From contig JAVBPB010000125.1 of the NCBI GenBank assembly GCA_031549965.1, forward strand, positions 1-9,044: DNA of 9,044 nt, given 5' to 3'. The DNA comes from JAVBPB01 sp031549965 (lineage in GTDB: Bacteria; Bacillota; Clostridia; Lachnospirales; Lachnospiraceae). Under the pieces are notes generated by a model, which worked only from the letters and a program-made list of their open reading frames with translations, made no database searches and was not told the DNA's origin. Of this stretch, positions 1 to 6,826 are shown piece after piece. Numbering within the stretch: the stretch's first letter is position 1; every line of letters starts with the position of its first letter. A program made the position numbers and the translations under genes.

Positions 1-577
1 CTATGTCAAAGTTTTTATTAAATTTTGTATAATCAAAGAATGCTCTGAAATTTAAGCATCCTAAATTTTCTTTTTCAAATGATATGTAACAGGTGTCTAT
101 TTTATTGTTTTCAAGCGGATATTTTCCCATAAAGGCTATGGGGGATATGCAGTTATTTTTTAGATATAATTTTTGATTCCTTAGTTCATAGTTTACTCTT
201 TGGGTTTGAATGGTTAGATTATCTGATATTTTTATTGATAAATCTTTGGTAATTACTTGGTGTTGTGTATTTATTTCTAGTGCATTTATATTTTCTTTAT
301 TAATTTTTTTAATATTTCTTATCCAAATAATATATCTATAGTGTTTCAGATCAAACATATTATTAATTATTTCTAAAAATTCTATTGCTTCTTCCATTGT
401 CAATATATTTAATTTTTCTGTTAGAAATAAAAATGAGATGTTTGCTTTAATTGCATTTTTTAGGCTTATAATTTTAGCTCCCGTTTCCTCATAGCTTATG
501 GCATAACAATTTCCTAAACACTCCCCAAAAAGATCATACTTGTATAGGTTTTTATATATTTTTTTAAAGATTCCCAT
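1..577 (-). CDS. Unrecognised protein, partial (C-terminus off the left edge)
   Basis: This minus-strand frame is open from an ATG at 577-575 to the left edge, giving at least 192 residues beginning MGIFKKIYKNLYKYDLFGEC. The start is supported by AAGGAG (588-583) five bases upstream. The visible part is rich in Ile, Asn and Lys, with no signal peptide and no clear membrane segment. It contains a hydrophobic stretch (ISFLFLTEKLNIL, about residues 47-59) followed by a helix-like segment with Glu, Ile and Asn (MEEAIEFLEIINNMF). I do not recognise a family. It follows the serine protease gene on the same strand after an 85-base gap that holds an inverted repeat, so it is probably the third gene of the 2473-to-left operon. 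Its function is unknown. The reading frame and ribosome binding site make it very likely to be a real gene. Confidence 0.8.
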   Translation of the reverse strand, partial: MGIFKKIYKNLYKYDLFGECLGNCYAISYEETGAKIISLKNAIKANISFLFLTEKLNILTMEEAIEFLEIINNMFDLKHYRYIIWIRNIKKINKENINALEINTQHQVITKDLSIKISDNLTIQTQRVNYELRNQKLYLKNNCISPIAFMGKYPLENNKIDTCYISFEKENLGCLNFRAFFDYTKFNKNFDI

Positions 578-598
578 ATTGGCTCCTTATATGATATT

Positions 599-654
599 AC
601 TAAGAGGTTCTTTGCAAATATGTGGAATAATTCACTTTGCTAAGACCTCTTAGT
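599..654. repeat. 10-bp perfect inverted repeat between the protease gene and the next gene
   Basis: ACTAAGAGGT (599-608) is matched exactly by ACCTCTTAGT (645-654), with a 36-base loop that contains a smaller GAATAATTC dyad. The stem lies after the stop of the protease gene and ends 11 bases before the ribosome binding site of the next gene. No T-tract follows it on the minus strand, so it does not look like a complete intrinsic terminator. An mRNA-stability or attenuation element between two operon genes is possible. Confidence 0.45.
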
Positions 655-662
655 TTATTAAT

Positions 663-1724
663 CTAATATCTTTGAATACCTAGTGCTCTGTTTACTGAAT
701 CAGCTTTACAAAATGCGGCTAATTTAAGGTCATCATTTCTGCTCTTATGAACCCCTAATGTTTTTCTCTCTACATTACTGTAAACAATTCCTCCGCTGTC
801 TCCTGCTTCTGAATCATAAGACGCCCGTGTAAGATTTGTAAATCTTACACCCCCAATATCAATAGTTACGTTTATATCTGCAACTTTTCCACTGGTAATT
901 TTTGTTGTTTTTCCACATTTAAAAACTATTTCCCCAACTATACACAATGCGGTATCCTCTGAAATAGAATTACTGCTTCCTTCAATAACATTAGTTGGTG
1001 TGTAACTTGAATCTGTAATTTCCACAAATACTGCATCCACTTCTCCTGCATATACACGTGCTGAGCAAGTACCTATTTTATTTGCACCCTTTAAAACATC
1101 TTGATTAAGCTCTACAGCGTGGGCCGCTGTAACAAAACCTTCCTTCGTATCCTTTTTTGCCCTATAGCCAACAGAAGCATAAGCTATATTTGTTTCAATC
1201 TCACATCCGGCGTTAATATTTGTTTGTAATTTGTATTCTCCAATAGCTGTTTCAAATTGGATTGCTTCTTCATCTAATATTTGTTTTTTAAAATCGTCTA
1301 CTTTTTCATTACTGCAATCAGAAAGCCTTACAACTATGCAATTTTTATCATCTTTAATTCCAAATTCTTTAATGTTTAATGTAATATCATTATTATTTTC
1401 TAAAACATATTTATTCATTACATTCATTAAATCAGTCAATTTATTATAAGAATATTTACAGTTTTCAAAAATAATATCTTTGGAATCCTTAAGATTCTTC
1501 AAATTATCCTTAAAATGTTCTTCTGTCATATAAACAACCAGATTTCCATCACTGTTAATATATGCACCACCATATGTATTTGGATAATTAGGTTTATCCT
1601 CAGCCAAATTAACTGATAATGCATTCATAATATTATTATAATTTTCCCTTGCCTTAACTTGATTCTCTAAAAATTCCTTATCATAATCTCCTAAGGCCTT
1701 TAATTCCTCTTTACTATAATCCAT
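663..1724 (-). CDS. Trypsin/streptogrisin-like serine protease (S1 family) without a signal peptide
   Basis: This encodes a 353-residue protein. An upstream TTG (1742) is in frame, but ATG at 1724 has GGAG eight bases before it, so it was chosen. The chymotrypsin-fold triad is visible: His202 in GFVTAAHAV, Asp230 in GEVDAVFVEI and Ser310 in EAGDSGGIVYS. The segment CGKTTKITSGKV before the serine loop also matches the layout of streptogrisin and alpha-lytic protease. Residues about 50-150, starting YGGAYINSDGNLVVYMTEE, resemble the pro-region of that group. Family members are normally secreted, yet the N-terminus (MDYSKEELKALGDYDKEF) is charged and has no hydrophobic core, so the protein is probably cytoplasmic. 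It starts 35 bases after the 237-residue gene and is likely co-transcribed with it. The substrate is unknown; it may process or destroy a cellular or phage protein. The family call is firm and the role is open. Confidence 0.9.
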   Translation of the reverse strand: MDYSKEELKALGDYDKEFLENQVKARENYNNIMNALSVNLAEDKPNYPNTYGGAYINSDGNLVVYMTEEHFKDNLKNLKDSKDIIFENCKYSYNKLTDLMNVMNKYVLENNNDITLNIKEFGIKDDKNCIVVRLSDCSNEKVDDFKKQILDEEAIQFETAIGEYKLQTNINAGCEIETNIAYASVGYRAKKDTKEGFVTAAHAVELNQDVLKGANKIGTCSARVYAGEVDAVFVEITDSSYTPTNVIEGSSNSISEDTALCIVGEIVFKCGKTTKITSGKVADINVTIDIGGVRFTNLTRASYDSEAGDSGGIVYSNVERKTLGVHKSRNDDLKLAAFCKADSVNRALGIQRY

Positions 1725-1759
1725 ATAATAATCTCCTCTCAAAAAATTTGTTTATCCTT

Positions 1760-2473
1760 CTAATCACAAATATAAAATGTTAACGAAGCCGCCAATGAAC
1801 CCATTTTTCTTTTAGTCACTTCTTCATTCCATCCATCCATAAAATAGCCTATTGTATAATATTTACCTCTTATTAAATTACATCCTTTAAAGGTAACACT
1901 TCCTGATGATCTGTTTAATTCATTCCTGGCAATATTTAAAATATTTTCTTTTGCACCTACTCTCCTTCCTTCCCATAAAGCCAACCAATTTAATGTTTTA
2001 TAAGGAACATATCCTTCAAGTCCATTACACTTTATGCTCACTTGATTTTTTAGAACCATATTAAGCTCAAGATATAAAGAATGCTCTAATGCAACCTCCG
2101 AAAATTTTTTTGTTGGGCTTATTATCGCCATTGCACATATATTATTTTCTATTGTTTCTTTTATTGATGCAGATGAATATCCTACCACATATTCATCAAC
2201 ACTAATTCCTTGTTTAGGCGTAAGTACAATTGAACCTCTTACATCATCACTTTCTAAAAGAAATGTTTCTTCTGGTACAGTATCCCAAGGAATCATTTTT
2301 TCACTATAATTCCATAAGGATATGTAGTGTTTTTCTGTAAGAGCCTTAGTTTTTTCCAATAGATCATAGTTTAGAACAAAATATTCTCCTTTTACGTCTC
2401 CAATTGAAATTTTAATAAACTCCCTGCTTTCCATTGGATTATCCTTTTCATTACTTATTAATTTAACTTCCAT
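1760..2473 (-). CDS. Unrecognised 237-residue protein, first gene of the protease operon
   Basis: The start ATG at 2473 has a near-perfect AGGAGG eight bases upstream, so translation should be strong. The protein has no signal peptide and no membrane segment and appears soluble and mixed alpha/beta. It contains several Trp-bearing segments (LWNYSEKMIPWDTV, LNWLALWEGRRVG, GYFMDGWNEEV) and a C-terminal stretch MGSLAASLTFYICD. I see no Walker, nuclease, helix-turn-helix or peptidase motif and do not recognise a family. The protease gene follows closely on the same strand, so this product may be its partner, inhibitor or substrate, but that is inferred from position alone. Expression may be controlled through the 17-bp dyad just upstream (2505-2521). 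Confidence 0.85.
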   Translation of the reverse strand: MEVKLISNEKDNPMESREFIKISIGDVKGEYFVLNYDLLEKTKALTEKHYISLWNYSEKMIPWDTVPEETFLLESDDVRGSIVLTPKQGISVDEYVVGYSSASIKETIENNICAMAIISPTKKFSEVALEHSLYLELNMVLKNQVSIKCNGLEGYVPYKTLNWLALWEGRRVGAKENILNIARNELNRSSGSVTFKGCNLIRGKYYTIGYFMDGWNEEVTKRKMGSLAASLTFYICD

Positions 2474-2504
2474 AGCTATGTCCTCCTTTAAATTTATTCT
2501 TTAA

Positions 2505-2521
2505 TAATACCAATGGTATTA
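2505..2521. promoter_or_regulatory. Candidate operator: 17-bp dyad upstream of the protease operon
   Basis: TAATACCAATGGTATTA has two perfect 7-bp arms around AAT. It lies 32 bases upstream of the first ATG of the minus-strand operon, just before its ribosome binding site, where a repressor site would be expected. It does not match the Gram-positive LexA box pattern (GAAC-N4-GTTC), and no copy is seen before the helicase gene. No convincing -35/-10 pair could be assigned with confidence next to it. Confidence 0.4.
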
Positions 2522-2631
2522 GCTAAAAAACATCGTATATTAAATATCTTATCTATTTTATTTTTATTATTTTTCATATTTTTATCTTATTCTTCATATT
2601 TTGATAAACTTGTAATTATTGTATTTAACCT

Positions 2632-2689
2632 AAAAAAATACTAAATAAATAATAATTTAATTAGCTTATTATTATTTATTTAGTATTTT
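2632..2689 (-). terminator. AT-rich 22-bp hairpin with T-tract, probable minus-strand terminator
   Basis: The arms at 2635-2656 and 2668-2689 are perfectly complementary over 22 bp with an 11-base loop. On the minus strand the hairpin is followed by seven T (2638-2632); on the plus strand it is followed only by TTTTA. The stem holds a single G-C pair, which is weak for a terminator by sequence but compensated by length. It lies directly after the small minus-strand relic ORF and before the protease operon promoter region, which fits termination of that relic transcript. A protein-binding palindrome is the alternative. Confidence 0.5.
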
Positions 2690-2706
2690 ATAATTATGGT
2701 TTGTCT

Positions 2707-2811
2707 TTACATTAATGGTGCAATTATCTTTAGTACTTCTCGTTTTCCTTTTTCAAATAAGATAATTTCGTGATCATTTTTATTTATTATTGCCTATTCA
2801 TCTTTTTTTAT
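2707..2811 (-). pseudogene. Possible relic of a small (about 34-codon) gene
   Basis: A perfect AGGAGG on the minus strand (2822-2817) is followed five bases later by ATA rather than ATG. The frame from that ATA reads five codons (IKKDE), one TAG, then 28 open codons including HEIILFEKGKREVLK and ending APLM at a TAA (2709-2707). The 22-bp hairpin with T-tract starts 18 bases after the stop. A ribosome binding site, protein-like charged and hydrophobic composition and a terminator in the right order suggest a small gene that lost its start and gained one stop. The ORF is short, so chance is a real alternative. I do not recognise the peptide. Confidence 0.3.
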
Positions 2812-3040
2812 GGATTCCTCCTAAAGATATTAACCTTGTTTATACTGATTTTTTATGCTACTATATAATTAGAATTTATTAGACTTCATGCCTATTCTAA
2901 CAAATGTTTTATTGAAAGTCTATTTATATATTCATCTGTTTATGGAATGGTAGAAATGATTTTAAATGTAAATTATTTATGTAGCTTTGAAAGAATAACT
3001 TATATTAATTTTGTATAAATATATTTAGAGAGGTGTTTTT

Positions 3041-5503
3041 ATGAATTTAACCCCTGAACAAATTCGAATAATTGAATCCAAACCCAGTGGACATAACTTA
3101 ATTAAAGGTGTTGCAGGAAGTGGTAAGACAACTGTTGCAATTAGTAAAATACCAAATTTAATTAATCACTATTTAGAAGATGGGCAAAAGGTTTTAATTG
3201 TAACCTATAATAAAACTTTAATTCAATATGTTGAACATACTTATAATAAACTTAAACTTAATGATACTATATTTTTTCCAGATAATTCAGGTGAAAGATT
3301 AGTTATAAAAACTATGGATCAGATAATTAACAGTATGTATTATAAAATTCAAAGGATAAAAAATAAAATAAACTCAAAAAGATCAATAATTTCTAATTCT
3401 AAATCAAGAAAAATACTTGAGCTTGCTATTTGCCAGATCCAGAAAAATTATTCAATGGATTCTATTGTTAATACTAATAATATGGATTTCTTAATTGCGG
3501 AATTGGATTTTATTAAGTCATGTAAATACACTGATCGTGAGGTTTATCTAAATGTTGATCGTGTTGGACGGTTTAGTAAAAATGAGGAGAACTCCAAATA
3601 CATTTTACATAAAAACTCAGCCAGCCGAAATGCTATTTTTGATTTGTTTGAATGTTATGAACGTTTAATTTATAATGAGGGTTTTATAGATTTTAAGACG
3701 ATGGCTCTTCTTGTGTTGAAAGCTATAAAAAATGAAACTATTAAACCGGATAAGTATACACATATTATTGTTGATGAAAGTCAGGATTTGACAAAGGTTC
3801 AACTAGAAATTTTACATGAACTTTATAATAAAGAGCTTTCTAATGGAAGCATTACTTTTATTGCTGACACCGCTCAAAGTATTTATGAGCACTCATGGCT
3901 GTCTAATCATAGTTTTAAAAGTATTGGATTTGATATGTCAGGGAGATCTAAGGTTTTATCAAGAAATCACAGAACAACCATGGAGATTGCAATGGCTTCC
4001 TATAGTATGCTTGAAAAAGATGAAGAAGTTACTGCAAATGAAAATTATGTTAAACCTCAAGCTATAGAAAAACATGGAGATATGCCATTGTATATGCATT
4101 TTTCAAATGAGAAGTCAGAGTTTTCCTATATTGAAAATTTAATTAAAGGGTTATGTAAATCATATTATTTGCATGATATTGCCATATTAGCAAGAACAAA
4201 ACCTCAGCTTGAACTTCTTCATACTCATTTAATTGAAAATGGCATATCTGCAAATATGTTTAATAAAAATGAACAGTCCTTCGAAGATGACAAGGTTCAT
4301 TTAATGACTCTGCATTCTATAAAAGGGTTGGAGTTTCCTGTAATTATTATTATGGGTATAAATCAAGGGTATCTGCCTTATGATAATGGAAAAATTAATA
4401 TTGATGCTCATTATGAATCTATTGAAAGAAAATTATTATATGTTGGTATGACAAGGGCTAAAGAATCCCTTTATCTTACCAGCTCGGTTAAGGAGTCTAA
4501 GTTTATACATGAAATTAATCCAGCTTTATTAAGGGATAGTGATACACAATTTTCTCCGTTTAAAAAAATTGGTATTAGTGACTATCTTTTTGTTGAAAAG
4601 ATCAAAGCTAAAAACCCTAAGAGGGATATATATGGTTATGAAGAAATGGTACGGCAATGGTATATTAATGAGTTAATAACTAAATTATCTTATCCCCTAG
4701 AGATTATTGACGTTGAATATGAGGTTCAAAATTATTCCAGATCTGGATTTGTTGATATTGTTGTTTTTGGATTTTTGGATGTAAAGTATCCTATGGCCTT
4801 TATTGAAGTTAAAAGGCGTGGGGAAGATCTTAAATTTGCCATGACCCAGCTAGAGCAATATTTAGGCTCTCATCAATCAGTCAAATACGGGGTTGTAACT
4901 AATGGCGATGAGATTATTACGGTAGAAAAATTTAAAAATGGATTTAGAAGAGGAGCACAATTACCAAGGTATTTTGTTAATTTAGCCAACCGATATTGTG
5001 AGTTTTCTTATTATGACTTAAAAAGTAGAAATGAATATTTAATTAAAGTTAATGAAGAGGATAATGATGAAATTACTATTAAGAATAAAAACAGCGATGG
5101 TGCTATTAGCTATAAAAGTCTAGTAGACATTCCTATATACGGTGAGGTTGCTGCCGGATTAATGCAGACTCCTTATGAAGATAATATTGATATCTCGAGA
5201 ATTCCTTCTGACTTTTTATATGATGAAAAAAATTGTTTTGGTTTAAAGATTACAGGAAATAGTATGATTGAGGCCGGCATCGATGAAGGTGACTATGTTA
5301 TTATTCATAGGCAAAGTACTGCAAACCGCAGAGATATTGTAATAGCCGGAAGTAAAAAAGACAATGAAGTAACTATTAAGCGTTTGGAGATATCAGGTAA
5401 TTTAGCTCTGTTATTACCTGAGAATTCAGAGTATGAGCCTATCCCAATACCTATTAATGATTTATTTATTAATGGAATTGTTGTTGGTGTTTTAAAGAAA
5501 TAA
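3041..5503 (+). CDS. Fusion protein: SF1 UvrD-like helicase + PD-(D/E)xK nuclease + LexA/S24 self-cleaving domain
   Basis: This encodes 820 residues; the ATG follows AGAGAGGTG by five bases. Residues 1-485 carry the SF1 motifs: Walker A GVAGSGKTT (23-31), motif II VDESQD (244-249), motif III IADTAQSIY (274-282), motif IV SRNHRTT (307-313), motif V HLMTLHSIKGLEF (420-432) and motif VI YVGMTRAK (467-474). Residues about 530-650 look like an HsdR/RecB-type nuclease, with Asp572, Glu589-Val-Lys591 and a QxxxY motif (Gln603, Tyr607). Residues about 695-820 match LexA/S24: cleavage-type GEVAAG with Ala705-Gly706, Ser741 in GNSM and Lys780 in VTIKRL, spaced nearly as in LexA (35 and 39 residues, against 34 and 37). 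No N-terminal DNA-binding domain of LexA is present. The likely role is ATP-driven DNA unwinding and cutting controlled by self-cleavage after DNA damage or phage attack. Domain calls are firm; the biological role is inferred. Confidence 0.92.
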   Translation: MNLTPEQIRIIESKPSGHNLIKGVAGSGKTTVAISKIPNLINHYLEDGQKVLIVTYNKTLIQYVEHTYNKLKLNDTIFFPDNSGERLVIKTMDQIINSMYYKIQRIKNKINSKRSIISNSKSRKILELAICQIQKNYSMDSIVNTNNMDFLIAELDFIKSCKYTDREVYLNVDRVGRFSKNEENSKYILHKNSASRNAIFDLFECYERLIYNEGFIDFKTMALLVLKAIKNETIKPDKYTHIIVDESQDLTKVQLEILHELYNKELSNGSITFIADTAQSIYEHSWLSNHSFKSIGFDMSGRSKVLSRNHRTTMEIAMASYSMLEKDEEVTANENYVKPQAIEKHGDMPLYMHFSNEKSEFSYIENLIKGLCKSYYLHDIAILARTKPQLELLHTHLIENGISANMFNKNEQSFEDDKVHLMTLHSIKGLEFPVIIIMGINQGYLPYDNGKINIDAHYESIERKLLYVGMTRAKESLYLTSSVKESKFIHEINPALLRDSDTQFSPFKKIGISDYLFVEKIKAKNPKRDIYGYEEMVRQWYINELITKLSYPLEIIDVEYEVQNYSRSGFVDIVVFGFLDVKYPMAFIEVKRRGEDLKFAMTQLEQYLGSHQSVKYGVVTNGDEIITVEKFKNGFRRGAQLPRYFVNLANRYCEFSYYDLKSRNEYLIKVNEEDNDEITIKNKNSDGAISYKSLVDIPIYGEVAAGLMQTPYEDNIDISRIPSDFLYDEKNCFGLKITGNSMIEAGIDEGDYVIIHRQSTANRRDIVIAGSKKDNEVTIKRLEISGNLALLLPENSEYEPIPIPINDLFINGIVVGVLKK

Positions 5504-5598
5504 AGTGATTTTATTTCATAAATATATGCTACTGTGAGAGTTCTTACAAATATTAACTAAGGAATGATAAGTTTATTAGTAAGGACTTTTAATTAGCA

Positions 5599-5628
5599 TT
5601 GAATTTATTATTAATTATATGATATACT
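5599..5628 (+). promoter_or_regulatory. Sigma-A-type promoter for the prenyltransferase gene
   Basis: TTGAAT (5599-5604) and TATACT (5623-5628) are separated by 18 bases, a good match to a vegetative promoter. Transcription would begin at about 5635, which places the alternative TTG start at 5629 outside the mRNA and supports the ATG at 5662. Confidence 0.6.
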
Positions 5629-5661
5629 TTGTTCTATAAAAATAAAACGAGGTATCTTTCA

Positions 5662-6606
5662 ATGAATATTAAAGCATTTTTAAGATATGTAGAAATTCAG
5701 ACAAAGCTTGCAAGCTTAATCCCATTCTTACTTGGCTCAACATATCTTTATTATAAGTTTCATACATTCAATCCAGTAAATTTCCTATTGATGTTTATCT
5801 CTCTAATATGCATAGATATGTGTACTACTGGGATAAACAATTATATGGACTATAAAACGGCAATAAAAAAAGATGGCTATGGATATGAAGAACATAATTC
5901 AATCGTTAAGTATAATATTAATCCTAAAACAGCTAAACTTGTAATTTACATTTTAATACTAATCTCAATTTTTGCAGGTTTTATACTTTTTATAAAGACT
6001 AATATTATTGTATTAATTATTGGCGTAATTTCATTTGCAATAGGTATAAGTTATACCTTTGGCCCTTTGCCAATTTCCCGTACGCCTTTTGGCGAATTAA
6101 TTTCAGGACTTTCAATGGGATTAATTATTCCTTTTTTAGCAATTTATATCCATGTATTTGACTCATATTTAATATATTCAGTGTTTCAAAATGGTATTTG
6201 GACTTTGTCTCTTAATATAAAAGAATTGTTTTATATATTTGTTTTTTCAATTCCATCTATTACCTGTATCTCAAATATTATGCTTGCGAATAACATTTGT
6301 GACGTTGAAGAAGATATGGCGAATGGCAGAAATACCCTTCCCATCTGGCTAGGTAGAAAAAAATCATTGATTATTTGGGTTTTTCTTTACGCTGTAAGTT
6401 ATTGTTCAATTATATTATTAATAATACTAAAAATAGTTCCTGTTATATATGTATTGGCTTTATTATCTGCACCTTTAGTAATTAAGAATGTTAAAATGTT
6501 TGTAAAAAGACATGTAAAATCGGAAACATTTACTTTATCTGTGAGGAACTTTGCATTAATTAATGCACTTGATCTTGTTGTGTTAATTTTTATTGCTTTT
6601 TTTTAG
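5662..6606 (+). CDS. UbiA-family membrane prenyltransferase, MenA-like
   Basis: This encodes 314 residues from the ATG at 5662, which has GAGGT eight bases upstream. An in-frame TTG at 5629 is rejected because it overlaps the promoter. The protein is highly hydrophobic with about eight or nine membrane segments. Family signatures are visible: the first Asp-rich motif as NNYMDYKTAIKKD (59-71) and the second as NNICDVEEDMANGRNTLP (210-227, with Asp214 and Asp218). The second motif and the following WLGRKK are very typical of MenA, which prenylates dihydroxynaphthoate in menaquinone synthesis at the membrane. The canonical first Asp of motif 1 is Asn60 here. No other menaquinone gene is present, so the acceptor may be a different aromatic. 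It stands alone between its own promoter and terminator and seems unrelated to its neighbours. Confidence 0.85.
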   Translation: MNIKAFLRYVEIQTKLASLIPFLLGSTYLYYKFHTFNPVNFLLMFISLICIDMCTTGINNYMDYKTAIKKDGYGYEEHNSIVKYNINPKTAKLVIYILILISIFAGFILFIKTNIIVLIIGVISFAIGISYTFGPLPISRTPFGELISGLSMGLIIPFLAIYIHVFDSYLIYSVFQNGIWTLSLNIKELFYIFVFSIPSITCISNIMLANNICDVEEDMANGRNTLPIWLGRKKSLIIWVFLYAVSYCSIILLIILKIVPVIYVLALLSAPLVIKNVKMFVKRHVKSETFTLSVRNFALINALDLVVLIFIAFF

Positions 6607-6634
6607 AGGGAAGGCATTTGATTTTAGGCTTCTA

Positions 6635-6715
6635 TGAATGAGTACTTTACCTATTAGATTTTTTGAGGCAAAGTGCTCATTCAATAATTTTGTTTTAATT
6701 TCTTTTATTTATTAA
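6635..6715 (+). terminator. Intrinsic terminator after the prenyltransferase gene
   Basis: Arms at 6635-6652 and 6666-6683 pair over 18 positions with one mismatch and one G-U pair, around a 13-base loop. On the plus strand they are followed by a T-rich tail (AATTTTGTTTTAATTTCTTTT). The hairpin lies 28 bases after the stop codon. Confidence 0.85.
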
Positions 6716-6826
6716 ATATTTTCTAGTGACAACTATTGGAAGTAGCTATTTGAAGTAAGCTTGTAGGGTTCGGTTTTCTTGATTCATAAGCCTTTCTAAA
6801 TATGGTTTATGCCGTAATGTATTGTT

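Larger units (their letters stand above)
2474..3040. other. 567-bp divergent intergenic region
   Basis: This very AT-rich stretch separates the minus-strand protease operon from the plus-strand helicase gene. From left to right it holds the operon's ribosome binding site and dyad, two TTCATATTTT copies (2573-2582 and 2593-2602, exactly 20 bp apart), the long inverted repeat at 2635-2689, the possible gene relic at 2707-2811, two weak dyads (TTAGAAT/ATTCTAA at 2869-2900 and AGACTT/AAGTCT around 2881-2921), and the helicase leader. No convincing sigma-A promoter or LexA box is seen before the helicase gene, although -10-like TATAAA/TATATT sequences occur at about 3000-3025. Confidence 0.6.

Noticed and set aside
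1231..1449. 72-codon plus-strand ORF inside the protease gene
   Set aside because: It is the antisense shadow of a well-supported protease coding sequence and has no recognisable product.
2573..2602. Two TTCATATTTT copies spaced 20 bp apart
   Set aside because: The helical-phase spacing is suggestive, but such low-complexity AT-rich repeats are expected by chance here.
2888..2953. 21-codon hydrophobic plus-strand ORF (MPILTNVLLKVYLYIHLFMEW)
   Set aside because: It is very short and has no ribosome binding site upstream; AT-rich DNA readily gives such frames.
2960..3040. LexA/SOS box upstream of the self-cleaving helicase fusion
   Set aside because: It was looked for because of the S24 domain, but no GAAC-N4-GTTC or similar dyad is present between 2474 and 3040.
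3816..4067. 83-codon plus-strand ORF inside the helicase gene
   Set aside because: It is an out-of-frame shadow of the helicase, which shows continuous SF1 motifs across this stretch.
5629..5661. TTG start extending the prenyltransferase by 11 residues
   Set aside because: It sits directly at the end of the promoter -10 box with no ribosome binding site, whereas the ATG at 5662 has GAGGT at a good distance.
6785..6811. 8-bp hairpin CATAAGCC/GGTTTATG downstream of the lipoprotein gene
   Set aside because: The stem is short with a wobble pair and is not followed by a T-tract on the minus strand, so it is not supported as a terminator.
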